A stretch of 64,000 bases of DNA from Ciona intestinalis (Eukaryota; Chordata; Ascidiacea; Phlebobranchia; Cionidae). The stretch is from NCBI RefSeq assembly GCF_000224145.3, contig NC_020171.2, forward strand, positions 1,495,008 through 1,559,007, given 5' to 3'. The position numbers were made by a program, and so were the translations under genes. The notes under the pieces are model-generated. The model was not told the DNA's origin. It saw only the letters and a program-made list of their open reading frames with translations, and did not search any database. Below, piece by piece: positions 47,174 to 56,829 of the stretch (the stretch's first letter is position 1; the number at the start of each line of letters is the position of its first letter).

Positions 47174-50100
47174 ATGAACAAACTGATGGACTCTCTGGAC
47201 AAAATGTCAGATTCGGATCAAAACTTCTACAGACTTGCATATGAACATTGTAATAACATATGTACCTGTAAAGGTAAAGTTATGTTATTATTTCTTGTTT
47301 TAAAATAGTTTAAAAAATCAATGATGTATTATATATAGTTTTTATTATGCATTTTAACTTCTGATGCCACTTAGGTTGGTTTTAAATTTAAAATTAAACG
47401 TTAAAAATATATACATTTATTTTTTAAAAAAGAATAGAAATTCCTGTTTTTGCACTGTTATATATATATGTTACTTTAATTAAAATAAAAGATATTTTGT
47501 CTTGTTTTTTATTAAACCTGCAAGGGAATTTTACAAGATTTTTGTTAATTTCTAAAATTTAATATTTCAGCACAAAATTATAAAATCGAGGACCCCATGT
47601 TTGAACGGCTTGAACCTTGTCCCAAAAGTTTTGACTGTCAGTCTTATTCTCATTGGAAACATAGCATAGCCATGTCTTGGTTAAATAGGTGAGTTTTAAT
47701 ATGATGTAGGCTGTATCTTATGGAGTATAGGCCACATGTGTTTAAAATAACTAACAAAAATGTGTGACATGACATTGTCAAAATACCGTTCATTCTCAAA
47801 TCAAACATATTGGGAACCTTGATTAATATGGTGAATACAATATTGATTAATATGGTGTTTAACTCTCCTTATTTGTTCAGACACCACATATCAGTTAAAC
47901 TTTTAAATTTGGATGAAAATGTATGATGTTAGTATGTTACATGTTACACCTGTTTTAAAAGTGACATGTCACCGCAGGCATTTTGTAATATTACGAAGAT
48001 TTAATGAATATTTTAACAGATTCATTGATGGTTTTGAATGGAAATTTAATAAATTGAAATTACAATTGTTACCAATTGGTCCTTTTCCTGATTTTGTTGA
48101 AAACTTTCGTTCAAAAGATGGATTGAATTTGTTTCAGATGTTGGTACAATTTTTAAGGTTGTGACGATTAACGTGTTTATATAACCGTATTATTTATTCC
48201 CCTGTTCTGTTACGCTAGATTCTTCGTTGTGGTCCCTAGTTCTGTTCTCGCATTCTTTTGTTCCAGTACTCGCCTAATTATTAGTTACGTGTTTTTGGTG
48301 CCGCGCGTGTTAACGCATTCCTTGTATTTGCTTCTTTTCTCGTGTGCTGCAGTTTACTGTTTAGTGTTTCAGTTCTACTCCTCGTGCAGCAGTTAGTTAT
48401 GTAGTTCACCGTTTAGTGCTTCAGTTTTACTCCTATTATGTTATGCTGTCTAAATGTGTCTTTAAGTTTATATTATTGTGTGTTTAATGATGATGGATTC
48501 TATTTGAATAAGATGCTAGTTGAATAAGGTTGCTAATTAAATAAAGATTCGTTACAAATTGGTGACCTCGACGTGATCTACTGTATACACAAGNNNNNNN
48601 NNNNNNNNNNNNNNNNNNNNNNNNNNNNNNNNNNNNNNNNNNNNNNNNNNNNNNNNNNNNNNNNNNNNNNNNNNNNNNNNNNNNNNNNNNNNNNNNNNNN
48701 NNNNNNNNNNNNNNNNNNTCGCAGCGTTTCTGTGTAGACTTTCGGGCTCTTAATCGAGTAACGATTAAAGACGCATACCCTCTTCCTCGTATAGAAGAAA
48801 TGTTAGACGCCTTGGGAGGATCGACGTACTTTTCGACATTGGACTTTGCTAGTGGTTACTGGCAGGTGGAGATGGACAGCGCGGACAAAGAAAAGACCGC
48901 GTTCACCGTCGCAGGAAAGGGGCTCTTTCAATTTAAAGTCATGCCGTTCGGACTGACGAACGCACCCGCTACGTTTGAACGGCTCATGGAACAGATACTC
49001 ACGGGACTTCTTTTTAAAACATGTCTGGTATACGTAGATGATGTAATTACTTTTGCACGAAATTTTAATATGGCCTCTAAAAATCTACGAGTTGTATTTG
49101 AAAGAATTCGAAAAGCGGGATTAAAATTGAAGCCTAACAAATGTAAGCTTCTCCAACAGAAAGCTAATTTTCTTGGACATGTGGTCTCTGCGAAGGGAAT
49201 ACATGGAGAAGAACGAAAGACGGAAGCGATAAGGCACTGGTGTCGACCAACCACCGTACGAGAAGTTAGACAATTCATTGGGTTTGCGTCATACTACCGC
49301 CGTTTTGTAAAAGACTTTGCGTGCATCGCGGCGCCGTTGTATGATTTGACGAAGAAAAACCGAGAGTTTCGATGGTCGCCCGAGTGCCAGATCGCATTTC
49401 AAAAATTGAAAGACAAGCTGATGACGACTCCTGTGTTAGCGTACCCAATCAAAGGTGCGAAGTTCATTCTTGACGTCGATGCAAGTTCCACAGGCATGGG
49501 TGCTGTGCTGTCTCAGGAATACGGGGGTCAAGAAAGAGTAGTAGCATACGCAAGCACCACCCTAAACTCCAGTCAACGTAGGTACTGTACGACCTATAGA
49601 GAGTTATTAGCGTTATATTTTTTCGTTAAGTATTTTCGTCATTATTTATTGGGGAGAAAATTTCTTATTCGTACCGACCACGCAGCGTTAAAGTGGTTGA
49701 TGTCAATTAAAGAACCAGAAGGAATGTTGGCCCGATGGGTATCCGTTCTAGACACATACACGTTTGAAGTTGAGCATCGACGCGGAGTAAAACATGCAAA
49801 TGCAGACGGTCTATCTCGACAACGTTGCAATCAAACTGATTGCACAGATTGTGCCTATTTTAAAAGTGTGTCCGGTAGAAGACAACCGATCAGAAGACTG
49901 CGTGCGTCGCAGCGGGTAAGAGGGTCGTCAGATTCAAATTGGCTCGATGTTTGGTCGATAGAGGAGTTAAGAGAGCTGCAAAATCAAGACCATGACCTCA
50001 GCATCTTACTCCGATTAAAAGGCCAAAGTCAATTCGTTCCTTCGAACTTCTCAGCACTGGGACTTAGTGCTGAAAATGGTGCCAAGTACGCTGCCCAATG

Positions 50101-53100
50101 GGATGATCTGGAAGTGGTGAACGGACTGTTATATAAAGTATGGTATCCAGACGACGACGACGGTGTGGAAGAGCATCGCCTTATCGCCCCCACACAACTA
50201 CGACGACAAATCTACAGACAGCTTCACGAATGCCGCACAAGTGGTCACCTTGGTACAGCAAAGACAACGAAACAAATCAGTAGACGTTTCTACTGGCCGG
50301 GCTTGCGCCGCGACGTAAAGCAATGGTGCAAATGGTGTAAACCCTGCGCTCAACGGAAATCGCTTCATGGTAGGCATCGAAGCATGTTACAACAACAACC
50401 TGTTGGTACACCGATGGAACGAATCTCACTCGATTTTGTGGGCCCGCTACCGGTCACTGATAACGGCAATGCGTACATAATGGTCGTGTGCGATTATTTC
50501 AGTAAATGGACTGAGTGCTTTGCTCTTCCCGACCAACAAGCCGTGACCACAGCACACACGCTCGTCACACAGGTATTCTGCCGGTTGGGTGTCCCGAAGA
50601 CCATTCACTCAGATCAAGGACGGGATTTCGAGTCTCGAGTCTTTCAGGAGACATGCCGATTGTTGGGTGTTGAGAAAACGCGAGCTTCCCCTTACCACCC
50701 ACAATCATCCGGACTAGTCGAGCGTTTCAACCGCACTCTTCAGCAAATGCTGGCGATGTTCGTTAATAATAACCGCAACAACTGGGACGTGCACCTGCCG
50801 TATGTGTGCATGGCTTATCGGGCGTCGGAACACGAATCAACCCAGTATTCCCCAAACAGGTTAATGTTGGGTCGAGAAATCGATCTGCCATTAGATATTA
50901 TGTATCCCAGCCCCAATGACCGATATTACCGATGCCATACCGATTACGTGGAACACATGCGCCGGGCAAGTGCGAACGCGTTTTTACAAGTAAGAAGTAA
51001 TTTGGCTCGTGCAGCAGAGCGACAGAAAAGGTACTACGATCGGCGGGTTCATGCATCCACATTTGAACCTGGACAATGGGTGTGGTATTTTTATCCGCCG
51101 AAGGCTCGACAAAAATTGGGAAAAGGCTGGACTGGGCCTTTTCTAGTTTTGGATAAGTTATCACCCAATCTATACAGAATCCAAGAGACTGAGGCCTCGA
51201 GAAAGAAAGTGGTTCATGTGGACAACTTAAGACGTTGTGAGAGCGAGCAGCCACCCAGTTCTTGGGTCAATGCAACTCCCGTACCATTTTCAGCAACGCC
51301 GTCTGAAGACGGAAATGAACAAACAGACACTTGGGATGAATCCGATCCGAACGCAGGCGTTTCAATGTTTGGGCGTGTGCGTCGTAGACCACCTCATTTA
51401 CGCGATTATGTATGATGTCTTTGTGATTGTTTTCTACCGATATTTCTCCGTAAACCGTGTGTGTGTGTTTATTCGTATATGTATGCACATCGTGGGCTAT
51501 GTGCTAATCGTGAGGAGGGGGTAGTGTGACGATTAACGTGTTTATATAACCGTATTATTTATTCCCCTGTTCTGTACGCTAGATTCTTCGTTGTGGTCCC
51601 TAGTTCTGTTCTCGCATTCCTTTGTTCCAGTACTCGCCTAATTATTAGTTACGTGTTTTTGGTGCCGCGCGTGTTAACGCATTCCTTGTATTTGCTTCTT
51701 TTCTCGTGTGCTGCAGTTTACTGTTTAGTGTTTCAGTTCTACTCCTCGTGCAGCAGTTCGTTATGTAGTTCACCGTTTAGTGTTTCAGTTTTACTCCTAT
51801 TATGTTATGCTGTCTAAATGTGTCTTTAAGTTTATATTATTGTGTGTTTAATGATGATGGATTCTATTTGAATAAGGTTGCTAATTAAATAAAGATTCGT
51901 TACAATACAAAAGTAATGAGAGCAGCATACAATATTTATATTTATGTTTCAACTTGCCAATTTATACTCTGGGGGAATCTCTCCTTCAGGCTTCTGCAGA
52001 AATTAAATAAATGTTTAATTAGGACCATGTGTTAGGTTTAGATCAATGCATGAATGCAATGTAATAATGCTGTAGTGTAAGTTGGAATGATAGGAAATAC
52101 ACATAAAAATATGGACAACTAAAAACAACATAACATAATTTTTATTTATTTTGCAGGTCACACCAATACAAGTAAAACTTTAACCTAAAAGTTAGAAACA
52201 GAATCTTTAAGATTTTAGTAAAATAAGCCCCACATGGTTACCATTTATAATATATATAAACATTGCAGTATGATTATTAATTTCATTACAAATATCATAG
52301 CATTCATTCTTATACTGTTGCCCCCCTCCCATTATAAAAAGAATGCTTGCCAGATATGTGTGTGTGACCTGAATCACACCATTGGTATGCAGTGGTATGT
52401 CATGTATGCCACAAATATTGTGACCAATGGGCGCACACATACTCCCTCTTCAGTGTTGCCAAATAAAAATCAATAAAACAAAACAAAAAAGTCACATTAA
52501 AATAGATTCGAATTTATAATTCTGTAACATTACATTTAAATCATTGTCTTTTTTATTTTTATTATGGTAAACACTGGAACCTAAACCTATTTTACTCTCT
52601 TGTTTCTCTCACAGCAGGGCAGCATAATAGCCTTATGGGCGTTTTAAAATCGATCGAAACTATATTATGTTGTGGTGCACAGAAGGTGATTTTTGACCAG
52701 TTTCAATAAAAACATACCAGACCATATATATAATAACACAGTTGTCTTTTATGTTACAACATACACTTAAAAATTGTATCACATATAAATCTAAAGAAAA
52801 AATGCAAAAATTCAGTTTCACTCCTAATCGTCAAACTTAAACATTGGGAACTCTATTAATTAATGAGCCGAATGCAATACTAGCTCTGGTTATTAGTAAA
52901 GATACCTAACAGCAGGGTAAGAGCTGTTTTGAACTGGAGGCTAAAACACATTCGTAATGACACCTAACATCAGGGTAAAAGCTGTTTTAAACTGCAGACT
53001 AAAACACATAATGTCATGTCTGTTTTAAAGGATTTAGTTAATTGTTAGCTAAAACACTAACATTCACATATGCCAAAAAACTAAACGTATAATTTAAAAA

Positions 53101-55753
53101 AGCTGTTCTAGGCTTAACGGTGAAACATTTTCGACGCCCCAAATTTAACACCTATGGCACTATGTAATATTATTTACAATCTACTTACTTACTTGGGATT
53201 GGGGTGGGTAGCCTGTTTGAGGTTGGTAGCCAACAACTGTAATAATAAGTTATTTATCAATATATAAAGGTTAAATAAACTTGTTTATCTTGTATATTTT
53301 GTATGCCGGCATGAGGTGTATAAAACAGAACACCAGTTGCAGCATTTGTGGCACATAAACATTATATATGATAGTGGAAAGTAGGTTTGGGGGGAATTGT
53401 ATACGGCCCAGTTAATTCATGTTAAGTGCTGTAACATTAAACCAAATCCTTAATGGACTAAATGTATACATTGGACTATACATTACATGGGAGTCCAAAC
53501 ATGGCATAAATGTTACATACAAACAACAAGCTTAAGCCTTACTTGGTTGATTAGCAGGGACAGTTGTCAGAACAACAGTATTAGCTGGTACTGCCTGGAA
53601 NNNNNNNNNNNNNNNNNNNNNNNNNNNNNNNNNNNNNNNNNNNNNNNNNNCTATTATTAGTACGTGTTTTGGTGCCGCGCGTGTTAACGCATTCCTTGTA
53701 TTTGCTTCTTTTCTCGTGTGCTGCAGTTTACTGTTTAGTGTTTCAGTTCTACTCCTCGTGCAGCAGTTAGTTATGTAGTTCACCGTTTAGTGCTTCAGTT
53801 TTACTCCTATTATGTTATGCTGTCTAAATGTGTCTTTAAGTTTATATTATTGTGTGTTTAATGATGATGGATTCTATTTGAATAAGATGCTAGTTGAATA
53901 AGGTTGCTAATTAAATAAAGATTCGTTTTTAAGGTGAAATATATTTTAAAAGCTTGTTTTATTCGCTTGTTGTTTTACATGTGCCAGTTACACCTTTAAA
54001 TTTGTAAGTATATTTTACCTGTACCCACAAGTTCACGTGTTTAAATATTGCAGCTACTTCTTATGATCTATCCACAAAATTACCTAACCTTTATATAACA
54101 GTAGTTGAAGATTAATGCTTTTTAAACTATCCTAGCAATTTCAAAATTGAAACGTTGCATAAATCGAATAAAAAAAAAACTTTTTGTATAAATTATATTT
54201 CAGAAGGGCCCATATAACTTTTACGTAGTTCATTTTTTTCAGGGTCAATAGTTGAAATGTTGCCCCAGCTAAATATAGAAGACTTGAACGTCCGTAAAAG
54301 ACAGCATTCTTTTACTGGAAAGGAACAATACCTTGTCACGGACTTCTTACCGTTTCTTAAGTAAGATTATTCGTTGTGTTTTTAGATATAGCAATTAAAA
54401 ATTATTATTAAAAAAATCCATAAAAAACTTTTATTGTTATTAGATTCTCATAAAAATTCCACGAAAAGCTTTTGTTTTATCAAAAATTACAAGAATGTAA
54501 GAAGTTTTCCAAAAATAAAAACCTACTATAGTTTAAACTTCTATAAATTCCACCACTTTTAGATCCCATGTTCCGCGAGACAGTTTTTGTGTCGTTGCAT
54601 TGACCTGGCACGACCTTTACCCAAGTGAAGATCTTAATTTTGTTCTTGGACAGGTGAGTGATTCATCTGTTGGAGTAATAAGCCAACTATGGCCCAAATC
54701 TCAGAGCCCATTGTATGCTACATTATAGAACCACACAAATGTAGGTTCTAGAACAGAAATTAATCACCCACAAAGTAACATACATGGTAACCTGTAGGCT
54801 GGCACGAGGTGTATGAAACAGAACACCCATGTTATAACGACTGTCATTTTTCAGCCATGCGAGAATAAATACGTTACATTCATTCTGTCATTCACAACAT
54901 ATCTTATAGGCTAGCTTCTACCACTACTCGTGTGTTGCAAGTTTTGGTCGTTTTGACCCAACATATGTACGTGGGTTTAAGGGTAGAAATGAAGGAATTG
55001 ATGTGAAAGACATGGAAGATATATCTGTAGTTGACGCAGCTTTACTGTGGAAACTGATTAAGGTAATTTTTGCACTGTAAAAAACATTTCGAAACTTTGT
55101 AGCCTTTTAAATCAGTTTGTAACACTGTTTAAGTGTGTTATTTTGTTACTGAGACTGAAGAGACAGAATGTTTAGTTTTTTGTGTTTCTCGAAAAATATA
55201 TTAGTTGCCAAAACCCCAAAAAACGTTTTGAATGTCTTTCAAATTAGGTTGTAACGCATGAAACATGCCATGTGTTTGGTCTTGCACATTGTGGAACATT
55301 CTCTTGCTTAATGAACAATAGTTGTTCTTCTGAAGAAGCGTTATCCCAGCCTTTAACATTATGTCCAATATGTATGAGAAAGATACAACGTGCTTGTTCT
55401 AAATGGGGCCAGGACAAGTTCCCTTTTCAGGTATTGTTTGAAAAAAATTAAATGTCTGAAAATTTAAAGCATTTAAAAAAAAACTACTGTACTTTCAAAT
55501 ACTGTAAATACTAAAAAAATGTTATTTGTTTGGAAAAAAAAAATATAAAAATTTAATGTATTTTAAAATTTTAAGTATTTTTTAGGTGTATGGAAAATGT
55601 TTTTATCACTTGTAGGTTAAAACACACCTAGCGTCGTTGGCACAATATCTACGAACAGTAATGCTACCTCTGATGGGTTCTAATGATGAAATGACAAATA
55701 CTAGGGTGCATAATACACTGCAGTGGATTGACAGAGTTTTAAACTTTATATGA
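47174..55753 (+). CDS. AMZ2: Archaemetzincin metallopeptidase (AMZ2-like), interrupted by a gypsy element
   Basis: Coding exons 47174-47273, 47571-47688, 47978-48157, 54243-54360, 54563-54653, 54910-55062, 55248-55430 and 55616-55753. The zinc site in exon 7 reads HETCHVFGLAHC (H257, E258, H261, H267) followed by C-x4-CLM and CPIC, the archaemetzincin signature (zinc aminopeptidase family M54). The region NFRSKDGLNLFQMLVQFLR matches the expected position upstream of CVVALTWHDLYP. All junctions are in phase except exon 3 to exon 4, where one extra G ('cagggtc', 54241-54247) shifts the frame. Ignoring that base gives 359 aa, close to the ~360 aa I recall for vertebrate AMZ2. A gypsy LTR begins at 48160, two bases after exon 3, and the 5.8 kb up to 53930 are inserted or misassembled sequence. 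An acceptor at 47134 precedes the ATG by 39 nt. The stop is followed at once by a MITE in the 3' UTR. Family certain; intactness of this allele uncertain. Confidence 0.88.
48155..48159. repeat. Left target-site duplication AAGGT of the gypsy insertion
   Basis: AAGGT precedes the LTR TGTGACG here and recurs at 53931-53935 directly after the third LTR copy. On both sides it is preceded by T-rich sequence. It comprises the last three bases of archaemetzincin exon 3 and the GT of its splice donor. Confidence 0.7.
48160..48556 (+). repeat. 5' LTR of the Ty3/gypsy element
   Basis: 397 bp, TGTGACG...GTTACA, matching the LTR at 51525-51904 almost throughout. Near its end it contains ATTCTATTTGAATAAG (48497-48512), the Ciona spliced leader, then a 16-bp extra segment that repeats TTGAATAAG, then GTTGC. 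AATAAA near 48540 is the likely poly(A) signal. 'ttggtgacctcgacgtg' right after the LTR is the candidate tRNA primer-binding site; I cannot name the tRNA. Confidence 0.88.
48594..48718. other. Assembly gap (125 N)
   Basis: It replaces gag, protease and the start of reverse transcriptase, which need about 2 kb, so the gap length is nominal. Confidence 0.95.
48719..51415 (+). CDS. pol: Ty3/gypsy pol polyprotein fragment: RT, RNase H, integrase
   Basis: One uninterrupted frame of 898 codons, open at the gap and ending in TGA at 51413. Reverse transcriptase: FCVDFRALN, then PFGLTNAPATF and the catalytic YVDD box (about 49028-49045). RNase H: DVDASSTGMGAVLSQ and the downstream RTDHAALKWL. Integrase: an HHCC zinc finger (about 50224-50350), the catalytic core with DFVGPLP, HSDQGRDF and LVERFNRTL giving the D, D and E residues, and a C-terminal GPY/F-type module (GKGWTGPFLV). 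Gene order RT-RH-INT places it in Ty3/gypsy. There is no internal stop or frameshift over 2.7 kb, so the copy is recent. A gypsy element called Cigr-1 has been described from Ciona; identity to it is untested. Gag and protease are lost in the gap. No envelope-like frame follows. Confidence 0.95.
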   Translation, partial: SQRFCVDFRALNRVTIKDAYPLPRIEEMLDALGGSTYFSTLDFASGYWQVEMDSADKEKTAFTVAGKGLFQFKVMPFGLTNAPATFERLMEQILTGLLFKTCLVYVDDVITFARNFNMASKNLRVVFERIRKAGLKLKPNKCKLLQQKANFLGHVVSAKGIHGEERKTEAIRHWCRPTTVREVRQFIGFASYYRRFVKDFACIAAPLYDLTKKNREFRWSPECQIAFQKLKDKLMTTPVLAYPIKGAKFILDVDASSTGMGAVLSQEYGGQERVVAYASTTLNSSQRRYCTTYRELLALYFFVKYFRHYLLGRKFLIRTDHAALKWLMSIKEPEGMLARWVSVLDTYTFEVEHRRGVKHANADGLSRQRCNQTDCTDCAYFKSVSGRRQPIRRLRASQRVRGSSDSNWLDVWSIEELRELQNQDHDLSILLRLKGQSQFVPSNFSALGLSAENGAKYAAQWDDLEVVNGLLYKVWYPDDDDGVEEHRLIAPTQLRRQIYRQLHECRTSGHLGTAKTTKQISRRFYWPGLRRDVKQWCKWCKPCAQRKSLHGRHRSMLQQQPVGTPMERISLDFVGPLPVTDNGNAYIMVVCDYFSKWTECFALPDQQAVTTAHTLVTQVFCRLGVPKTIHSDQGRDFESRVFQETCRLLGVEKTRASPYHPQSSGLVERFNRTLQQMLAMFVNNNRNNWDVHLPYVCMAYRASEHESTQYSPNRLMLGREIDLPLDIMYPSPNDRYYRCHTDYVEHMRRASANAFLQVRSNLARAAERQKRYYDRRVHASTFEPGQWVWYFYPPKARQKLGKGWTGPFLVLDKLSPNLYRIQETEASRKKVVHVDNLRRCESEQPPSSWVNATPVPFSATPSEDGNEQTDTWDESDPNAGVSMFGRVRRRPPHLRDYV
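51512..51523 (+). promoter_or_regulatory. Polypurine tract of the gypsy element
   Basis: GAGGAGGGGGTA lies immediately before the downstream LTR, the expected primer site for plus-strand DNA synthesis. Confidence 0.75.
51525..51904 (+). repeat. Second LTR of the gypsy element
   Basis: 380 bp, TGTGACG...GTTACA. It differs from the 5' LTR by lacking the 16-bp segment after the spliced-leader match, by 'cagttcg' for 'cagttag' and by 'tagtgttt' for 'tagtgctt'. Here ATTCTATTTGAATAAG (51861-51876) is followed directly by GTTGCT, i.e. spliced leader plus a GT donor. The flank after it (atacaaaag) does not match the left flank of the 5' LTR. Confidence 0.88.
51905..53600. other. Sequence between LTR copies, possibly from another locus
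   Basis: It is bounded by an LTR on the left and a gap plus an LTR on the right. It contains no archaemetzincin exon and no matching target duplication. At its right edge is a short minus-strand open end (53532-53600). The rest reads like a 3' UTR or intergenic DNA, with one composite-repeat scrap near 53305-53340. Confidence 0.5.
53532..53600 (-). CDS. Possible C-terminal exon of an unidentified gene, cut by a gap
   Basis: The minus strand reads FQAVPANTVVLTTVPANQPSKA and stop, open into the gap. The low-complexity Val/Thr/Pro repeat (VPANTVV, TVPANQ) looks coding, and TTCCAG at the edge could be a splice acceptor. Too short to name. It may belong to a contig from elsewhere. Confidence 0.35.
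   Translation of the reverse strand, partial: FQAVPANTVVLTTVPANQPSKA
53601..53650. other. Assembly gap (50 N)
   Basis: The sequence just right of it shows small indels against the other LTRs, as at a low-quality contig end. Confidence 0.95.
53651..53930 (+). repeat. Third LTR copy (5'-truncated by the gap)
   Basis: It shares the 16-bp segment and both base variants with the 5' LTR at 48160, not with the LTR at 51525. The spliced-leader match lies at 53871-53886. Its end reads attcgttttt in place of attcgttaca and is followed by AAGGTGAAATAT, so AAGGT pairs with the left target duplication. Confidence 0.8.
54700..54890 (+). repeat. Composite repeat copy in an archaemetzincin intron
   Basis: 'taatcacccacaaagtaaca', 'ggctggcacgaggtgtatga', 'cagaacacccatgttataac' and 'gcgagaataaatacgttaca' in canonical order. 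Confidence 0.65.
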
Positions 55754-55768
55754 AAAAAAGTCTCTTAA

Positions 55769-56302
55769 AGGGCCTAAACACACCCCAAATGTACTTCGCT
55801 TTAATCGATAGAGTGTGTTTTTCTAATTCCAACGACACCTTACTTGTTTTAATCGGTTCTGTATAACCAAAGATATTCCAGCTCAAACACCGTGAAATTC
55901 AAAAAACTGATTTGAAAGTTGCGTGGCGAAAAAAATTGAGAAGTGTACTACCCACGTGACAAACACGTAACAAAATTGTTGAAGCGTGGCCGCTCTCATT
56001 CAGAAAGGCGAGAGGCAGTGTTTTTAACGAAAAACGAGAGAACAAAAAAAACGCAAAAAAGCACAAAAAAACGCAGGTTTCGCTTTTACGAATGAATCAG
56101 TCACGTGACTAGTACGTTCCTACGTCACAATCACGGAGCTCGTAGTAAAAAAAAGATAGCGCTAGAGATCACTGTTTGAGGACGAATATCTCCGCCTATA
56201 CTGGACCAATTTTGATAAGCAAAGTATTTTTGGAATCAATAAAACGGTCGCTTTATGAATTTACCATAAAAATAAAAGTGACGTGGGGTGTGTTTAGGCC
56301 CT
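55769..56302. mobile_element. 534-bp MITE with TTAA target duplication in the archaemetzincin 3' UTR
   Basis: The left end AGGGCCTAAACACACCCCA and its exact reverse complement at the right end form 19-bp perfect terminal repeats. They are flanked by TTAA (55765-55768 and 56303-56306). A TTAA duplication is the piggyBac-type signature, but the terminal bases are not the usual CCC, so the superfamily is tentative. The body is non-coding. It starts 16 bp after the archaemetzincin stop codon. Confidence 0.78.
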
Positions 56303-56829
56303 TTAAATTATATGAAAACAACAGTTCTTGTTTTTATTAAATGCCAAAAAACTTATTTATTGTTATTCGTTCAAGATAAATTAGTTCTTGCATATTACAT
56401 GTACTACTTATACAATAAGTTAAACCTATGCAAATGTTAAATTGTTTATTTTAAACTTTTGTATTTAAAATGCCACTGTGATGTAGAAATTATTTTGGGC
56501 AGTACTGTTAAGACAACTTTATTTTTCAAAGTTACATTTAAAACTCTAAAGGTGGCTGTACACCGTATCCGGCATTTGAATTCGCTTGCGAAGAACCCAT
56601 TACCGACGAATTCCAGATCCTGTGTACAACCACCTTAAGTTTCTAGGCCTTACATTATGCATGCATAGTAGTATGATATGACTATGATACTTTGTGTTTA
56701 GAAATACACCAACTCTCAAAGTAAACTTTATTTTTGCTTTCACTATCACAATTTGGAGAACTGATTCATAGCCTAAACAGCAACTTGACAGAATTAGTGG
56801 CATCAGTATATATTCAGTTTATATTTCTG

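Noticed and set aside
47900..47977. Start of archaemetzincin at the ATG near 47913
   Set aside because: Upstream exons 47174-47273 and 47571-47688 join in phase at the acceptor ending 47977. The 5' part of that open frame is intron.
48928..49278. Minus-strand 116-aa and 118-aa open frames inside the gypsy pol region
   Set aside because: Shadows of the conserved pol frame on the other strand.
51417..51524. Possible envelope frame after gypsy pol
   Set aside because: Only about 110 bp separate the pol stop from the LTR, so no env gene is present.
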